Assembly (NCBI RefSeq): GCF_036227565.1
Contig: NZ_CP109460.1
Coordinates: 6,262,001-6,326,000 of the forward strand
Direction of reading: 5' to 3'
Source: Streptomyces sp. NBC_01454
GTDB lineage: Bacteria; Actinomycetota; Actinomycetes; Streptomycetales; Streptomycetaceae
Length of the DNA stretch: 64,000 nucleotides
Within the stretch, counting starts at the first letter, position 1, and every line of letters begins with the position of its first letter. The notes beneath the pieces were generated by a model. The model was given only the letters and a program-made list of their open reading frames with translations, did not search any database and was not told the origin of the DNA. Position numbers and translations under genes: made by a program. Shown one piece after another: positions 44,190 to 52,989 of the stretch.

Positions 44190-47129
44190 ATGACGAGGCG
44201 GCGGCAGGCGGCGGCAGGGGAGACCCGGCCGCCGGACGGCTCGCCCGCGACCGGGTCCGGGGGCGTGGGGGAGGCCGGCGGGACCGGCGCCGGTGCGATC
44301 CGCTGCGCCGCGGTCTTCCTGCCCGCCCAGCCGCCGCGCGCGGGGAAGATCGCGCTCTGGCGGCCGGACGGCGGCCCGCTCCCGGATGTACTCACCACAG
44401 AACTCGATGCGTCGGGGACGGAGCGGGAGGGGGCCGCCGGGCCGGGGCAGCTGACCGTCGCCCGCCGTCACGGAAACGGCGCCCGCAGCCGCGCTGTCCC
44501 CGCCGTGCTGCTCCCGCTGACCGAGGCCGTCCCGCTGTTGATCCGTGCCCGGCACGATCCGGACGCCCATCCGGCCGCCGCCTGCTGGGGAGCGGCCACC
44601 CTCCACGCGCTGCACCTCGCCGCCCGCGGCAGACTGCTCCCGGGACTCACCGCCGACGACACCGACGCCTGGCGCGCCGGTCCGCTCGACCCCGACGACA
44701 TCGCGCATCTGCGGGCCATCGCCGCCGCCATGCCCGCCGAGGCCTGTCCCGTGCCACTCCCCGGCAGCCGCCCGCTACAGCTGCACGATCCCGCGGATCT
44801 GATCCGGCGCTACGTGGACGCGGTCGTCGACACCCTGCCGCGCACCCCCGCCGCCGCATTGGTGGCCGGTGCCCCGTTCGCCGCGACGACACCGCAACAC
44901 CTGCCCGGCGCACGGGACTGGGCCGCCGAAGCCGCGGCCGGCATCGACGCGGGGGTACGGCTCTCGCTGCGCCTCGACCTCTCCTCGCACCGGCTCTTCG
45001 ACCGGAAGGAGGAGAGCGGGGCGGGCGACGCCGAAGAGCGCAGCGCGGCCGCCGCTGTAGTGCAGGTGCACAGCCTGACCCACCCCACCCTGGTCGCCGA
45101 CGCCCGGGACCTGTGGGAGGGCGAGGGGCCCGAGCACTTCGGGGCGCGCTCCCGCGTCGACACCCTCCTCACGCTGCGCCGCGCCACCCGGGTGTGGGCG
45201 CCGCTCAGCCGCCTCCTGGAGCGGCCGGTGCCCGATGTACTGCCGCTCGGCGAGGACGAGTTGTACGAGCTGCTGGGCGCGGCCGCACCGCGTCTGGCCG
45301 CCGCCGGAGTGGCCGTCCACTGGCCCAGGGAGATGGTCCGCGGACTGACCGCGGCGGCGGTCCTGCGCCCGGCACCCGGCTCGGCCGCGGACGGTTTCGG
45401 CTTCTTCGACACCCGTGAACTGCTCCAGTTCCGCTGGCAGGTGGCGATGGACGGGGTCCCGCTGACCGAGGCGGAAATGGACGCCCTCGCCGAGGCGCAC
45501 CGCCCCGTCGTCCGACTGCGCGACCGGTGGGTCCTGGTCGACCCCGGACTCGTCCGCAAGGCCCGTAAGCGCGAACTGGGCTATCTGGAACCGGCCGACG
45601 CCCTCGCCGCGACGCTCCACGGCACCACGGAGGTGGACGGCGAGGAGGTCGAGGTGGTGCCGCAGGGCGCACTCGCCGCACTGCGCGGCCGCCTCACCAC
45701 CGAAGCGCGCGCCCTGCCCCAGCCGCCCGGGCTGCGTGCCACCCTGCGCGACTACCAACTACGGGGCATGGCCTGGCTCGACACCATGACCTCGCTCGGC
45801 CTGGGCGGGTGCCTCGCCGACGACATGGGCCTGGGCAAGACCATCACCGTCATCGCGCTGCATCTGCACCGCCGGCCCGGCGCACCGGTGCTCGTCGTCT
45901 GCCCGGCCTCCCTCCTCGGCAACTGGCAGCGCGAGATCGAGCGCTTCGCCCCCGGCACACCCGTACGCCGCTTCCACGGACCCGGCCGCAGCCTCGACGG
46001 CCTGGACGGCGGCTTCGTTCTGACGACCTACGGCACGATGCGCAGCAGCGCGCCCCACCTGGCCGGCCGGCCGTGGGCATGGGTCGTCGCCGACGAGGCG
46101 CAGCATGTGAAGAACCCGCGCTCCTCGACCGCCAAGGCGCTGCGCAGTATCAAGGCACCCGCCCGGATCGCCCTCACCGGCACGCCCGTGGAGAACAACC
46201 TCTCGGAGCTCTGGGCCCTCCTGGACTGGACGACCCCCGGGCTCCTCGGATCCCTCAAGACCTTCCGTGCGCTGCACGCCCGTGAGGTCGAGGGCGGTGA
46301 GGACCCGGCGGCGGCCGAGCGGCTGGCCCGACTGCTGCGCCCGTTCATTCTGCGCCGCAAGAAGTCCGACCCCGGCATCGCCCCCGAACTCCCGCCCAAG
46401 ACGGAGACGGACCACCCGGTGGCACTGGGGCGCGAACAGGCCGCGCTCTACCAGGCCGTCGTCCGAGAGACGCTCTCCCGGATCGAGACCGCCGAGGGCA
46501 TCGCCCGCCGCGGCCTGGTCATGAAGCTGCTGACCGCCCTCAAACAGATCTGCAACCACCCGGCGCAGTACCTCAAGGAGACCACCCCCGGCGTCGTGGC
46601 CCGCTCCGGGAAACTCGAACTCCTCGACGAACTCCTCGACACCATCCTCGCCGAGGGCGGCGCCACCCTGATCTTCACCCAGTACGTGGGCATGGCCCGG
46701 CTGCTGGAGGCGCATCTGACCCGGCGCGGCATCCCGGTACAGCTGCTGCACGGCGGCACCCCGGTAGCCGAACGGGAGAAGATGGTCGACCGCTTCCAGT
46801 CGGGGCACGTCCCCGTCTTCCTGCTGTCGCTGAAGGCGGCCGGCACCGGCCTGAACCTGACCCGCGCCGGCCATGTGATCCACTACGACCGCTGGTGGAA
46901 CCCGGCCGTGGAGGAGCAGGCCACCGACCGCGCGTACCGCATCGGCCAGACCCAGCCCGTCCAGGTCCACCGGCTGATCGCCGAGGGCACCGTCGAGGAC
47001 AACATCGCCCAACTCCTCGGCGCCAAGAGGGCGCTCGCCGACGCGGTGCTGACCGGCGGCGAGACCGCGCTGACCGAGCTGTCCGACGCCGACCTCGCCG
47101 ACCTCGTCTCCCTCAGGAGGCCCGGATGA
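44190..47129 (+). CDS. SNF2-family helicase
   Basis: A 979-aa SNF2/Swi2 ATPase. An SNF2-associated N-terminal region (about 40-520) precedes the two RecA lobes: Walker A LADDMGLGKTI, Walker B VVADEAQHVKNP, motif III ALTGTPVENN, then LRPFILRRKK, motif IV LIFTQYV, motif V SLKAAGTGLNLTRA and motif VI TDRAYRIGQTQPV. It would translocate on duplex DNA. I prefer ATG 44190 (GTGAGGG upstream) because third-position GC falls in the preceding 200 bases; GTG 43986, with a strong GAGGAGGTG site, would add 68 residues. Its stop overlaps the SWIM gene start (ATGA). Likely function DNA repair or genome defence. Confidence 0.9.
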   Translation: MTRRRQAAAGETRPPDGSPATGSGGVGEAGGTGAGAIRCAAVFLPAQPPRAGKIALWRPDGGPLPDVLTTELDASGTEREGAAGPGQLTVARRHGNGARSRAVPAVLLPLTEAVPLLIRARHDPDAHPAAACWGAATLHALHLAARGRLLPGLTADDTDAWRAGPLDPDDIAHLRAIAAAMPAEACPVPLPGSRPLQLHDPADLIRRYVDAVVDTLPRTPAAALVAGAPFAATTPQHLPGARDWAAEAAAGIDAGVRLSLRLDLSSHRLFDRKEESGAGDAEERSAAAAVVQVHSLTHPTLVADARDLWEGEGPEHFGARSRVDTLLTLRRATRVWAPLSRLLERPVPDVLPLGEDELYELLGAAAPRLAAAGVAVHWPREMVRGLTAAAVLRPAPGSAADGFGFFDTRELLQFRWQVAMDGVPLTEAEMDALAEAHRPVVRLRDRWVLVDPGLVRKARKRELGYLEPADALAATLHGTTEVDGEEVEVVPQGALAALRGRLTTEARALPQPPGLRATLRDYQLRGMAWLDTMTSLGLGGCLADDMGLGKTITVIALHLHRRPGAPVLVVCPASLLGNWQREIERFAPGTPVRRFHGPGRSLDGLDGGFVLTTYGTMRSSAPHLAGRPWAWVVADEAQHVKNPRSSTAKALRSIKAPARIALTGTPVENNLSELWALLDWTTPGLLGSLKTFRALHAREVEGGEDPAAAERLARLLRPFILRRKKSDPGIAPELPPKTETDHPVALGREQAALYQAVVRETLSRIETAEGIARRGLVMKLLTALKQICNHPAQYLKETTPGVVARSGKLELLDELLDTILAEGGATLIFTQYVGMARLLEAHLTRRGIPVQLLHGGTPVAEREKMVDRFQSGHVPVFLLSLKAAGTGLNLTRAGHVIHYDRWWNPAVEEQATDRAYRIGQTQPVQVHRLIAEGTVEDNIAQLLGAKRALADAVLTGGETALTELSDADLADLVSLRRPG

Positions 47130-48604
47130 CCCCACGCCCCGCCTCCGGGCGCGACGCCGCAGCGGACCGGCTGGCCCGCGCGGACCGCTCCCGTACCTTC
47201 CCGCCCCTGCCGGCCCGTACCGGCGCCCGGGGACTGTTCGCCGAATCCTGGTGGGGCAGCGCCTGGCTGGACGCACTGGAGACCACCGCCCTCGACAGCG
47301 CCCGGCTCGCCCGCGGCCGGACCTACGCCCGCGACGGCCATGTCGACACCATCAACGTCACCCCCGGCCGCATCGTCGCCACCGTCCGCGGCAGCAGACC
47401 CCGGCCCTACAGCGCCGAAATCCGCCTCCGGACCCTCACGGACCAGGAGTGGGACGGCCTCCTGGACGCCATCGCCGCGGACCCCGGCCGGCTCACCGCC
47501 CTGCTGGCCAAAACGCTTCCGCCCGCACTGGCCGACGGCGAGGTACACCTCCTTCCGGGGCCGGGCGACCTCGTCCCCCGGTGCTCGTGCCCCGACCACG
47601 GCCGCCCCTGCAAGCACGCCGCCGCGCTCTGCTTCCAGGTGGCCCGGCTCCTGGACGCCGACCCGTTCGTGCTGTTGCTGATGCGCGGCCGCGGCGAACG
47701 CGAACTCCTCGACGCCCTCTCGCGCCGCAACACCGCCCTCACCGCCCGCGAGACCCGCGAGGCCCGGGACCAGGCCCCCACCGACGGCCGGCCGGCCCCG
47801 TACCGCCGCGGGCCCGGGACCGGGACCGGGGCCGTGGGAGAGCCGTCCGCCCCCCGTGCCGAAGGGGGCTCCCCGACGGCCACCGGCGACGCCTCCGGGG
47901 AGCAACCGGCAGCGGCCGAGGTCCCGTTGCGCGGCGTCCCGGCCCGGTCAGCCCTCGCCGACCGCCCCCGGCCGCCTCTTCCGCCACCGCTGCCGGTGCC
48001 ACCGCAGCCCGGCCGCCCTCCGGCCCTCCCGGACGGCGACGGACTCCCCTTCGACCCCGCCACCCTGGAATTCCTGGCAGCCGACGCCGCCGCCCGCGCG
48101 CACGCCTGCGTCTCCGCCGCCGGCACCCCGGGCCCCGGCGCGGGGCGAACGGCCCTCCACAGCCCGTTCCCGGCCCTGCCCGCCTGGGAGGACGCCATCC
48201 GCCTCACCGCCACCGCCCACCCCACCGCCGGCCTGACCGCCACCACCCGCGCCCTCTACCGCGACCTCGCCGCGGCGACCGGCCGGACGCCCACGGACGT
48301 GGCCCGCGCCGTCGCCGCCTGGCGACAGGGCGGCCCCGAAGGCCTCGTCCTCCTCGACACCCCCTGGAACCCCCCGGCCGGCGACTTCGACCGGGCCCGC
48401 AGCGCCCTCCTCGCCGCGGACCTCCCGCCCCTGCGTCCGCGCCACAACCACCTCACCGACCCGGACCGCGGCATCCAGCTCCGCTTCGGCCACGACCACC
48501 GCTGGTACCCCTACGAATCCGAACCCGGCACCGAGGACTGGTGGCCCGCCGGTCCCGCGGACCCCGACCCCGTGGGCGCCCTCACCGCCCTGGTCGCGCG
48601 ATGA
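47126..48604 (+). CDS. SWIM zinc-finger protein
   Basis: A 492-aa protein. The SWIM finger CSCPDHGRPCKHAAALCF (CxC...CxH) lies at about residues 154-171, after a conserved N-terminal region (RGLFAESWWGSAWLDALE). SWIM fingers bind DNA or proteins, and SWIM partners of SNF2 helicases are widespread (for example B. subtilis YwqA/YwqB). A Pro/Ala-rich linker (about 215-310) joins a C-terminal region of unknown fold. Overlaps both neighbours by ATGA, so it is stoichiometrically coupled to the helicase. Confidence 0.88.
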   Translation: MTPRPASGRDAAADRLARADRSRTFPPLPARTGARGLFAESWWGSAWLDALETTALDSARLARGRTYARDGHVDTINVTPGRIVATVRGSRPRPYSAEIRLRTLTDQEWDGLLDAIAADPGRLTALLAKTLPPALADGEVHLLPGPGDLVPRCSCPDHGRPCKHAAALCFQVARLLDADPFVLLLMRGRGERELLDALSRRNTALTARETREARDQAPTDGRPAPYRRGPGTGTGAVGEPSAPRAEGGSPTATGDASGEQPAAAEVPLRGVPARSALADRPRPPLPPPLPVPPQPGRPPALPDGDGLPFDPATLEFLAADAAARAHACVSAAGTPGPGAGRTALHSPFPALPAWEDAIRLTATAHPTAGLTATTRALYRDLAAATGRTPTDVARAVAAWRQGGPEGLVLLDTPWNPPAGDFDRARSALLAADLPPLRPRHNHLTDPDRGIQLRFGHDHRWYPYESEPGTEDWWPAGPADPDPVGALTALVAR

Positions 48605-50595
48605 CTAACCTCAACGGCGTGGAAGGTCTCGACGCACTCACCCAATCCCTCGCCCGGCGCACCCCCGAGGAGCTGGCCGCGCTCCTCACCCGCCACGCCG
48701 AGCCGCTCGCCCGCCGCCCCGCGCCCACCGAACTCCGCGGCCTGGCAAGCACCTTGTGGTCGTACGAAACCCTCCACCAACTGGTGGTGCACCTCGACCA
48801 CCCCCGGCTGACGGTGCTCGCCACCGCCGCCCGCATCAGCCAGGAGCACGCCGGGCAGGCCGCCCCAGGGCCCGTCGCCCCCGCCCCGGGCGCCGACTAC
48901 CAGTCCCTGATGGCACACCGGCTGTCCTTCGCGCATCTGGCCACCGAACCCGTCCCGGCCCAGGACGTGTTCGCCGCCCTCGGCGCCACCTCGCCCGGCC
49001 CCGCCCGCACCGCCGCCGAGAACGCCCTGCACGCCCTCTGCGACGACGGCCTCGCCGCACCGGCCGAGGACGGCACGATCGTCGTCCCGCCCCGGGCCCC
49101 CCAACTCCTCGCCGCCCACGACTTCGGACCGTTCCTCGCGGACGCCCCGCGGCCCGTCCCGGACACCCCTGCCGCCCCGCAAGAGCCCGCCGCAGCCGTT
49201 CCCCGGACCTCGCCGCACGACGAATCCCGGACCGCCGTGGCGACCCTGGACGCCACCGTGGAGCGCCTGCTGGCCTCTCTTGCGACGCAGCCCGCCGCCC
49301 TGCGCAAGTCGGGCGGGCTGACCGTACGGGAGATCAAACGGCTGGCCAAGGCGGCCGGCGCCGGCGAACCGCACACCCGCCTCCTCCTCGACCTCACCCT
49401 CGCCGCCGGACTCATCGCCCTCACCCGTACCCCGTCCGGCATCACCGCCCTGCCCACCGGCGCCTACGACGACTGGCTCACCCGCCCGCCCGGAGCCCGC
49501 CTCGCCCCCGTCCTGGCCGCCTGGTCCGATCTGTGGGACATCCCCACCCACACCCCGTTCGGCGAGACCCCCACCGCACTGGTCCGCGGGCACGACCGGC
49601 ACGCGCCCGCCTTCCGGCACGCCCTCCTCGCCGCGCTGGCCACCGTCCCCCTCGACGCCGGAACACCCCTCCCCGCGCTGCCGCTCACCGAGCCCCCGCA
49701 GCACGAATCGGACCACCGCACCCCGTGGACGGACCTCCTCCGGGCGGCCGACTGGTACCGCCCCCTCGCCGTCACCCGCCGGCCCATGGCCGAGGAACGC
49801 GCCGCTCACACCCTCCACGAGGCCGTCCACCTGGGCCTGGTCGCCCACGGCACCCTCACCCCCCTCGGCCGTGCGCTGCTCACCGACCCGCGGCCCCTCG
49901 ACGAGCCGCTCGCCGCACTGCTGCCCCAGCTCCTCGAACAGGCCCATTTCCAGGCCGATCTGACCGCCGTCGTACCCGGCCGCCCCTCCACCGCGCTCAC
50001 CGGACTCCTCGCCTCCGCGGCCGACCGCGAATCCGAAGGCCACGCCGTGACCTGGCGCTTCACCCCGCACTCCGTACGCCGCGCGCTGGACTCCGGCCAC
50101 ACCGCCGCCACGCTCCTCGAAGACCTCACCCGCGCCTCGGTCACCGGCACCCTGCCGCAGCCGCTCGCGTACCTCGTCCAGGACGCCGCCCGCGCCCACG
50201 GCCGGATGCGGGTGCTGCCCGCCGCCTGCTGCATCCGCTCCGACGACGAAGCCCTCCTCAAGGAGCTCGCCGCGCACCGCGCACTGCGTCCGCTCGGCCT
50301 GCGCGAGATCGCCCCGACCGTCCTGGTCAGCGGCCGGCCGCCGGCCGCCACCCTGGACGCGCTGCGCGCCGCGGGCTACGCACCCGCCCTGGAATCCGAC
50401 ACCGGCACCACGACCGTCGAACGCCTCCCCGCCCACCGCGCCACGGCCGCCGCCCCCGTCCGCAACCCCCAGGCTCCGCTTGCCTTGGCCCACCGTCTCC
50501 TGGGGCTTCCCACGGAACCCCGGGAGCCGGAGGACCGGAAGCCGGAGGACCGGGAGCCGGAAGACCGGCGGACCGTAACGGCCGGCGACAGGTGA
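48601..50595 (+). CDS. Helicase-associated XPB/Ssl2-like protein
   Basis: A 664-aa protein resembling the streptomycete helicase-associated (helicase_C_3, XPB/Ssl2 N-terminal-like) family. The N-terminal part has winged-helix-like segments (LRGLASTLWSYETLHQLVVHLD, VREIKRLAKAAG) and the C-terminal part contains the family segment TWRFTPHSVRRALDSGHTAATLLEDLTRAS followed by LAYLVQDAARAHGRMRVLPAACCIR. No Walker motifs, so it is not itself an ATPase. Three in-frame 15-bp repeats (50524-50568, EPEDR/KPEDR/EPEDR) mark the C-terminus. ATG overlaps the SWIM stop. Probably a DNA-binding partner of the SNF2 helicase. Confidence 0.78.
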   Translation: MTNLNGVEGLDALTQSLARRTPEELAALLTRHAEPLARRPAPTELRGLASTLWSYETLHQLVVHLDHPRLTVLATAARISQEHAGQAAPGPVAPAPGADYQSLMAHRLSFAHLATEPVPAQDVFAALGATSPGPARTAAENALHALCDDGLAAPAEDGTIVVPPRAPQLLAAHDFGPFLADAPRPVPDTPAAPQEPAAAVPRTSPHDESRTAVATLDATVERLLASLATQPAALRKSGGLTVREIKRLAKAAGAGEPHTRLLLDLTLAAGLIALTRTPSGITALPTGAYDDWLTRPPGARLAPVLAAWSDLWDIPTHTPFGETPTALVRGHDRHAPAFRHALLAALATVPLDAGTPLPALPLTEPPQHESDHRTPWTDLLRAADWYRPLAVTRRPMAEERAAHTLHEAVHLGLVAHGTLTPLGRALLTDPRPLDEPLAALLPQLLEQAHFQADLTAVVPGRPSTALTGLLASAADRESEGHAVTWRFTPHSVRRALDSGHTAATLLEDLTRASVTGTLPQPLAYLVQDAARAHGRMRVLPAACCIRSDDEALLKELAAHRALRPLGLREIAPTVLVSGRPPAATLDALRAAGYAPALESDTGTTTVERLPAHRATAAAPVRNPQAPLALAHRLLGLPTEPREPEDRKPEDREPEDRRTVTAGDR

Positions 50596-50601
50596 CCCAG
50601 G

Positions 50602-50629
50602 GGGCAGTACGCGGCGCCGCGTACTGCCC
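50602..50629. terminator. Bidirectional terminator after the SNF2 operon
   Basis: A perfect 12-bp stem GGGCAGTACGCG / CGCGTACTGCCC with loop GCGC, between the convergent stops of the helicase-associated and FAD oxidoreductase genes. Confidence 0.85.
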
Positions 50630-50658
50630 AGCGACCGCCACGGCCACCGTCCCCGGCC

Positions 50659-52266
50659 TCAGTCGTCGGTCGGCTTCCGTCTGCTCGCCCCGCCGATACG
50701 CCGCAGCGCCGTCGGCGTGAAGCCGAGCCGGCGCGGGAGGCGTCCGGGGTCGGGCGCGGATCCGGAGGGGCGGGGCGCCGCCGAAAGAGCGGCGGACGGC
50801 AGCGTCGGGAGCGGGGATGTGGCGTCGGTCGCTGCCGGGGACCGGGAGCCGGCAGCCGGCGAGGGGCCTGGCGTCGCTGCCAACGACCCCGCCGCCGGGC
50901 TCGGTGCCGTCTGCCGGGCCGGGGAAGCGTCGGCCGACGGGCGGCGCCGTGCCGCGCCGCGGAGCAGGTCGAGCGCGGTGGAGGGCCGCAGGAACGGGGC
51001 GGCAGGAGCGGCGGCCGTGACGACATCGACGTACGTACGGCGGACGGCGGTCCGGCCGGTGGCGGGGAACGGGAGCGCCTCGCCGGTGGCCAGGGCCCAC
51101 GGTTCCTGGACGAGGCGCCCGATGGCCCGCTGCGTCCTGACGGCGAGCGCCGGATCGTCCATCCCGTGGCGGCGCAGCACCCGGCGCAGCGCGGTGGCGC
51201 CGTGGGCCGCCAGAGCAAGGCCCTGACCGCAGTCGGCGGCGAGCGAGACCACGGCGCCACCGAGCGCGATGAAGCCCGTGGGCCACGACGCCAGCTGTTC
51301 ATAGCGCCGCCGGCGGCCGGCCGTGTCGCGGGTCAGCCGCACCTCGCTCAACGGCTCGGCGTCCGCGATGAGGTCGCCGATGAGCGAGCTGCAGCGGTGG
51401 GCGAACGGCACGAAGCGGCCCGCGTGTTCGGACGGCCGGTCGTCGCCGGTACCGGTGAGCGTGACCAGCCAGCGGCCGCCCTCGACCGGGACCAGCGTCG
51501 CCGTCTTCCCGGGCAGCGCGCGCCGGGGTGCGAACGGACCGGGAACCGGCTGGACGAGCGGGGAACGGGCGGTGAGCACCGGGCAGTTCTCCGTGCCCTC
51601 CGGGGCGCGGAAGATACGGGTCGCCGAGACGATCCCGGCGTCCGAGACGTCCTCATGGACGGTGGGCAGGCCCAGCGCGGCCAGCCGGGACGGGGTGATG
51701 GAATGACGCCCCGTGGCATCGATGACGAGGTCGGCATCGAGGCGGTACGTTTCGCCACCGGTGGTGTCCCGGACCCGTACCCCGGTCACGTGTTCCGCGG
51801 TGCCCGTCAGCTCCGCCGCTTCGGTGCCGTCCAGGACGCTCACCCCGGGCAGGTCGGGCACCTGACGGCGGATGGCCCGGTCGAGCAGATCACGCGAACA
51901 GGCGAGCAGATGCTGCGCATGCGGTCGCCGGCCTAACCAGTTCACCGGGGAACGGCCGGTGATCCCGGCCGGTACCGGCATCCGGCGGGCCCCCTCGGCC
52001 AGCCAGTGGTCGATGCTGCCGGGCAGCAGCGCTTCGACCAGCTGGGCGCCGTCCCCCGTCAGCAGCTGCGCATGCCGGGCCCGCGGCAGGTCCGTGGGCA
52101 GGGCAGGGGTGCGCGGCAGCCGCTCGCGCTCGACGACGATGACATCGGCGTGACGCGACAGGGTGGCGGCGGCGAGCATGCCCGTGAAGCCGGCACCGAG
52201 CACCACGGCGAGGTAGGGGTGGGTGAACTGGAGCCCGCTGCTGCCGGCAGAGCTCGACGCGTTCAT
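50659..52266 (-). CDS. FAD-dependent oxidoreductase (halogenase/GGR-like fold)
   Basis: A 535-aa flavoprotein. The dinucleotide motif VVLGAGFTGMLAAATLS is near residue 25 and the second FAD motif LVIDATGRHSITPS at about 182; the region VVSLAADCGQGLALAAHGATALRRVL carries the third. It resembles FAD monooxygenases and geranylgeranyl-reductase-like enzymes of secondary metabolism. A 90-residue C-terminal tail rich in Ala/Pro/Ser is unusual. ATG 52266 has AAAGGGA 7 nt upstream and overlaps the stop of a small upstream frame. Substrate unknown. Confidence 0.82.
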   Translation of the reverse strand: MNASSSAGSSGLQFTHPYLAVVLGAGFTGMLAAATLSRHADVIVVERERLPRTPALPTDLPRARHAQLLTGDGAQLVEALLPGSIDHWLAEGARRMPVPAGITGRSPVNWLGRRPHAQHLLACSRDLLDRAIRRQVPDLPGVSVLDGTEAAELTGTAEHVTGVRVRDTTGGETYRLDADLVIDATGRHSITPSRLAALGLPTVHEDVSDAGIVSATRIFRAPEGTENCPVLTARSPLVQPVPGPFAPRRALPGKTATLVPVEGGRWLVTLTGTGDDRPSEHAGRFVPFAHRCSSLIGDLIADAEPLSEVRLTRDTAGRRRRYEQLASWPTGFIALGGAVVSLAADCGQGLALAAHGATALRRVLRRHGMDDPALAVRTQRAIGRLVQEPWALATGEALPFPATGRTAVRRTYVDVVTAAAPAAPFLRPSTALDLLRGAARRRPSADASPARQTAPSPAAGSLAATPGPSPAAGSRSPAATDATSPLPTLPSAALSAAPRPSGSAPDPGRLPRRLGFTPTALRRIGGASRRKPTDD

Positions 52267-52538
52267 GGGCAGTCCCTTTCTCGGCGGCGGAGCACGGTTC
52301 CCCGGCCGGCGCGCGACACCTCCAGGAAGGGCGGTGCCGCATACGGACGGGAACGCCGGCGTGCGGCGGCGATGACGGCGTCGGTGGCGGCCGTGAAAGA
52401 AGCCGTCAGCGAGAACGGCAGGGACGCGGACACGGTCCGCAGAAGGCGCAGAGGCGCCAGCAGAAGTGGCAGTGCACGTTGTGGGTCCCGGCAGGCCGAC
52501 GCGAACGCCGGCCTGCCGCCCCCCGATTTCCCCATCAT
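52263..52538 (-). CDS. Possible small protein coupled to the FAD oxidoreductase
   Basis: A 91-aa frame whose TGA overlaps the oxidoreductase ATG (ATGA). GAGGGGG lies 4 nt before ATG 52538. The middle is hydrophobic (LPLLLAPLRLLRTVSASLPFS) between basic ends, suggesting membrane association. Third-position GC is lower than in true neighbours, so it may be a leader rather than a conserved gene. No recognised family. Confidence 0.35.
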   Translation of the reverse strand: MMGKSGGGRPAFASACRDPQRALPLLLAPLRLLRTVSASLPFSLTASFTAATDAVIAAARRRSRPYAAPPFLEVSRAGRGTVLRRRERDCP

Positions 52539-52824
52539 GATTCCCCCTCAGGCCGTGCCGGCCTCGCCCCGCGCACGGCCACCCCCTCCACCACCTGCCC
52601 GTGTCACCGGGTGGGGCGGCCGAGCACAACTGCCTCGAAAAACGCGCTCGGCCCAGGGGGACGCAGCCGTCACATCTGGTCAACGGCGGACACTCTTCGG
52701 GATCGTAGGCTGCGGCGATCACATCCGACAGCCGGGTGTGCACGAGAGACGCGTGGCAGCCACCCGGGGAGTACCGGGGGGTAGACCCGATGCAAACCGG
52801 CGCAATGGGCGGAAAACGCTGCGG

Positions 52825-52849
52825 TGCTTTCTCGCGTCGCGAGAAAGCA
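52825..52849. promoter_or_regulatory. Perfect 25-bp palindrome in the divergent region
   Basis: Arms TGCTTTCTCGCG (52825-52836) and CGCGAGAAAGCA (52838-52849) around a single central T. It lies 141 nt upstream of the quinone oxidoreductase start and 287 nt upstream of the small frame. Candidate operator; alternatively a hairpin. The remainder of the 451-bp gap 52539-52989 shows no gene. Confidence 0.6.
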
Positions 52850-52989
52850 GGGCGAAAAATTTCACCAGGAGAAGGGTGATGGTGCCGGAAGCCTCTCATG
52901 GTTGGCGCGAAATGATCGGATGACCGCGGGTGCCCGACCGGCCTGCCTACCCTGTGCGGGCACCGCAGTGGAGAACCCGAGGGAGAGTC

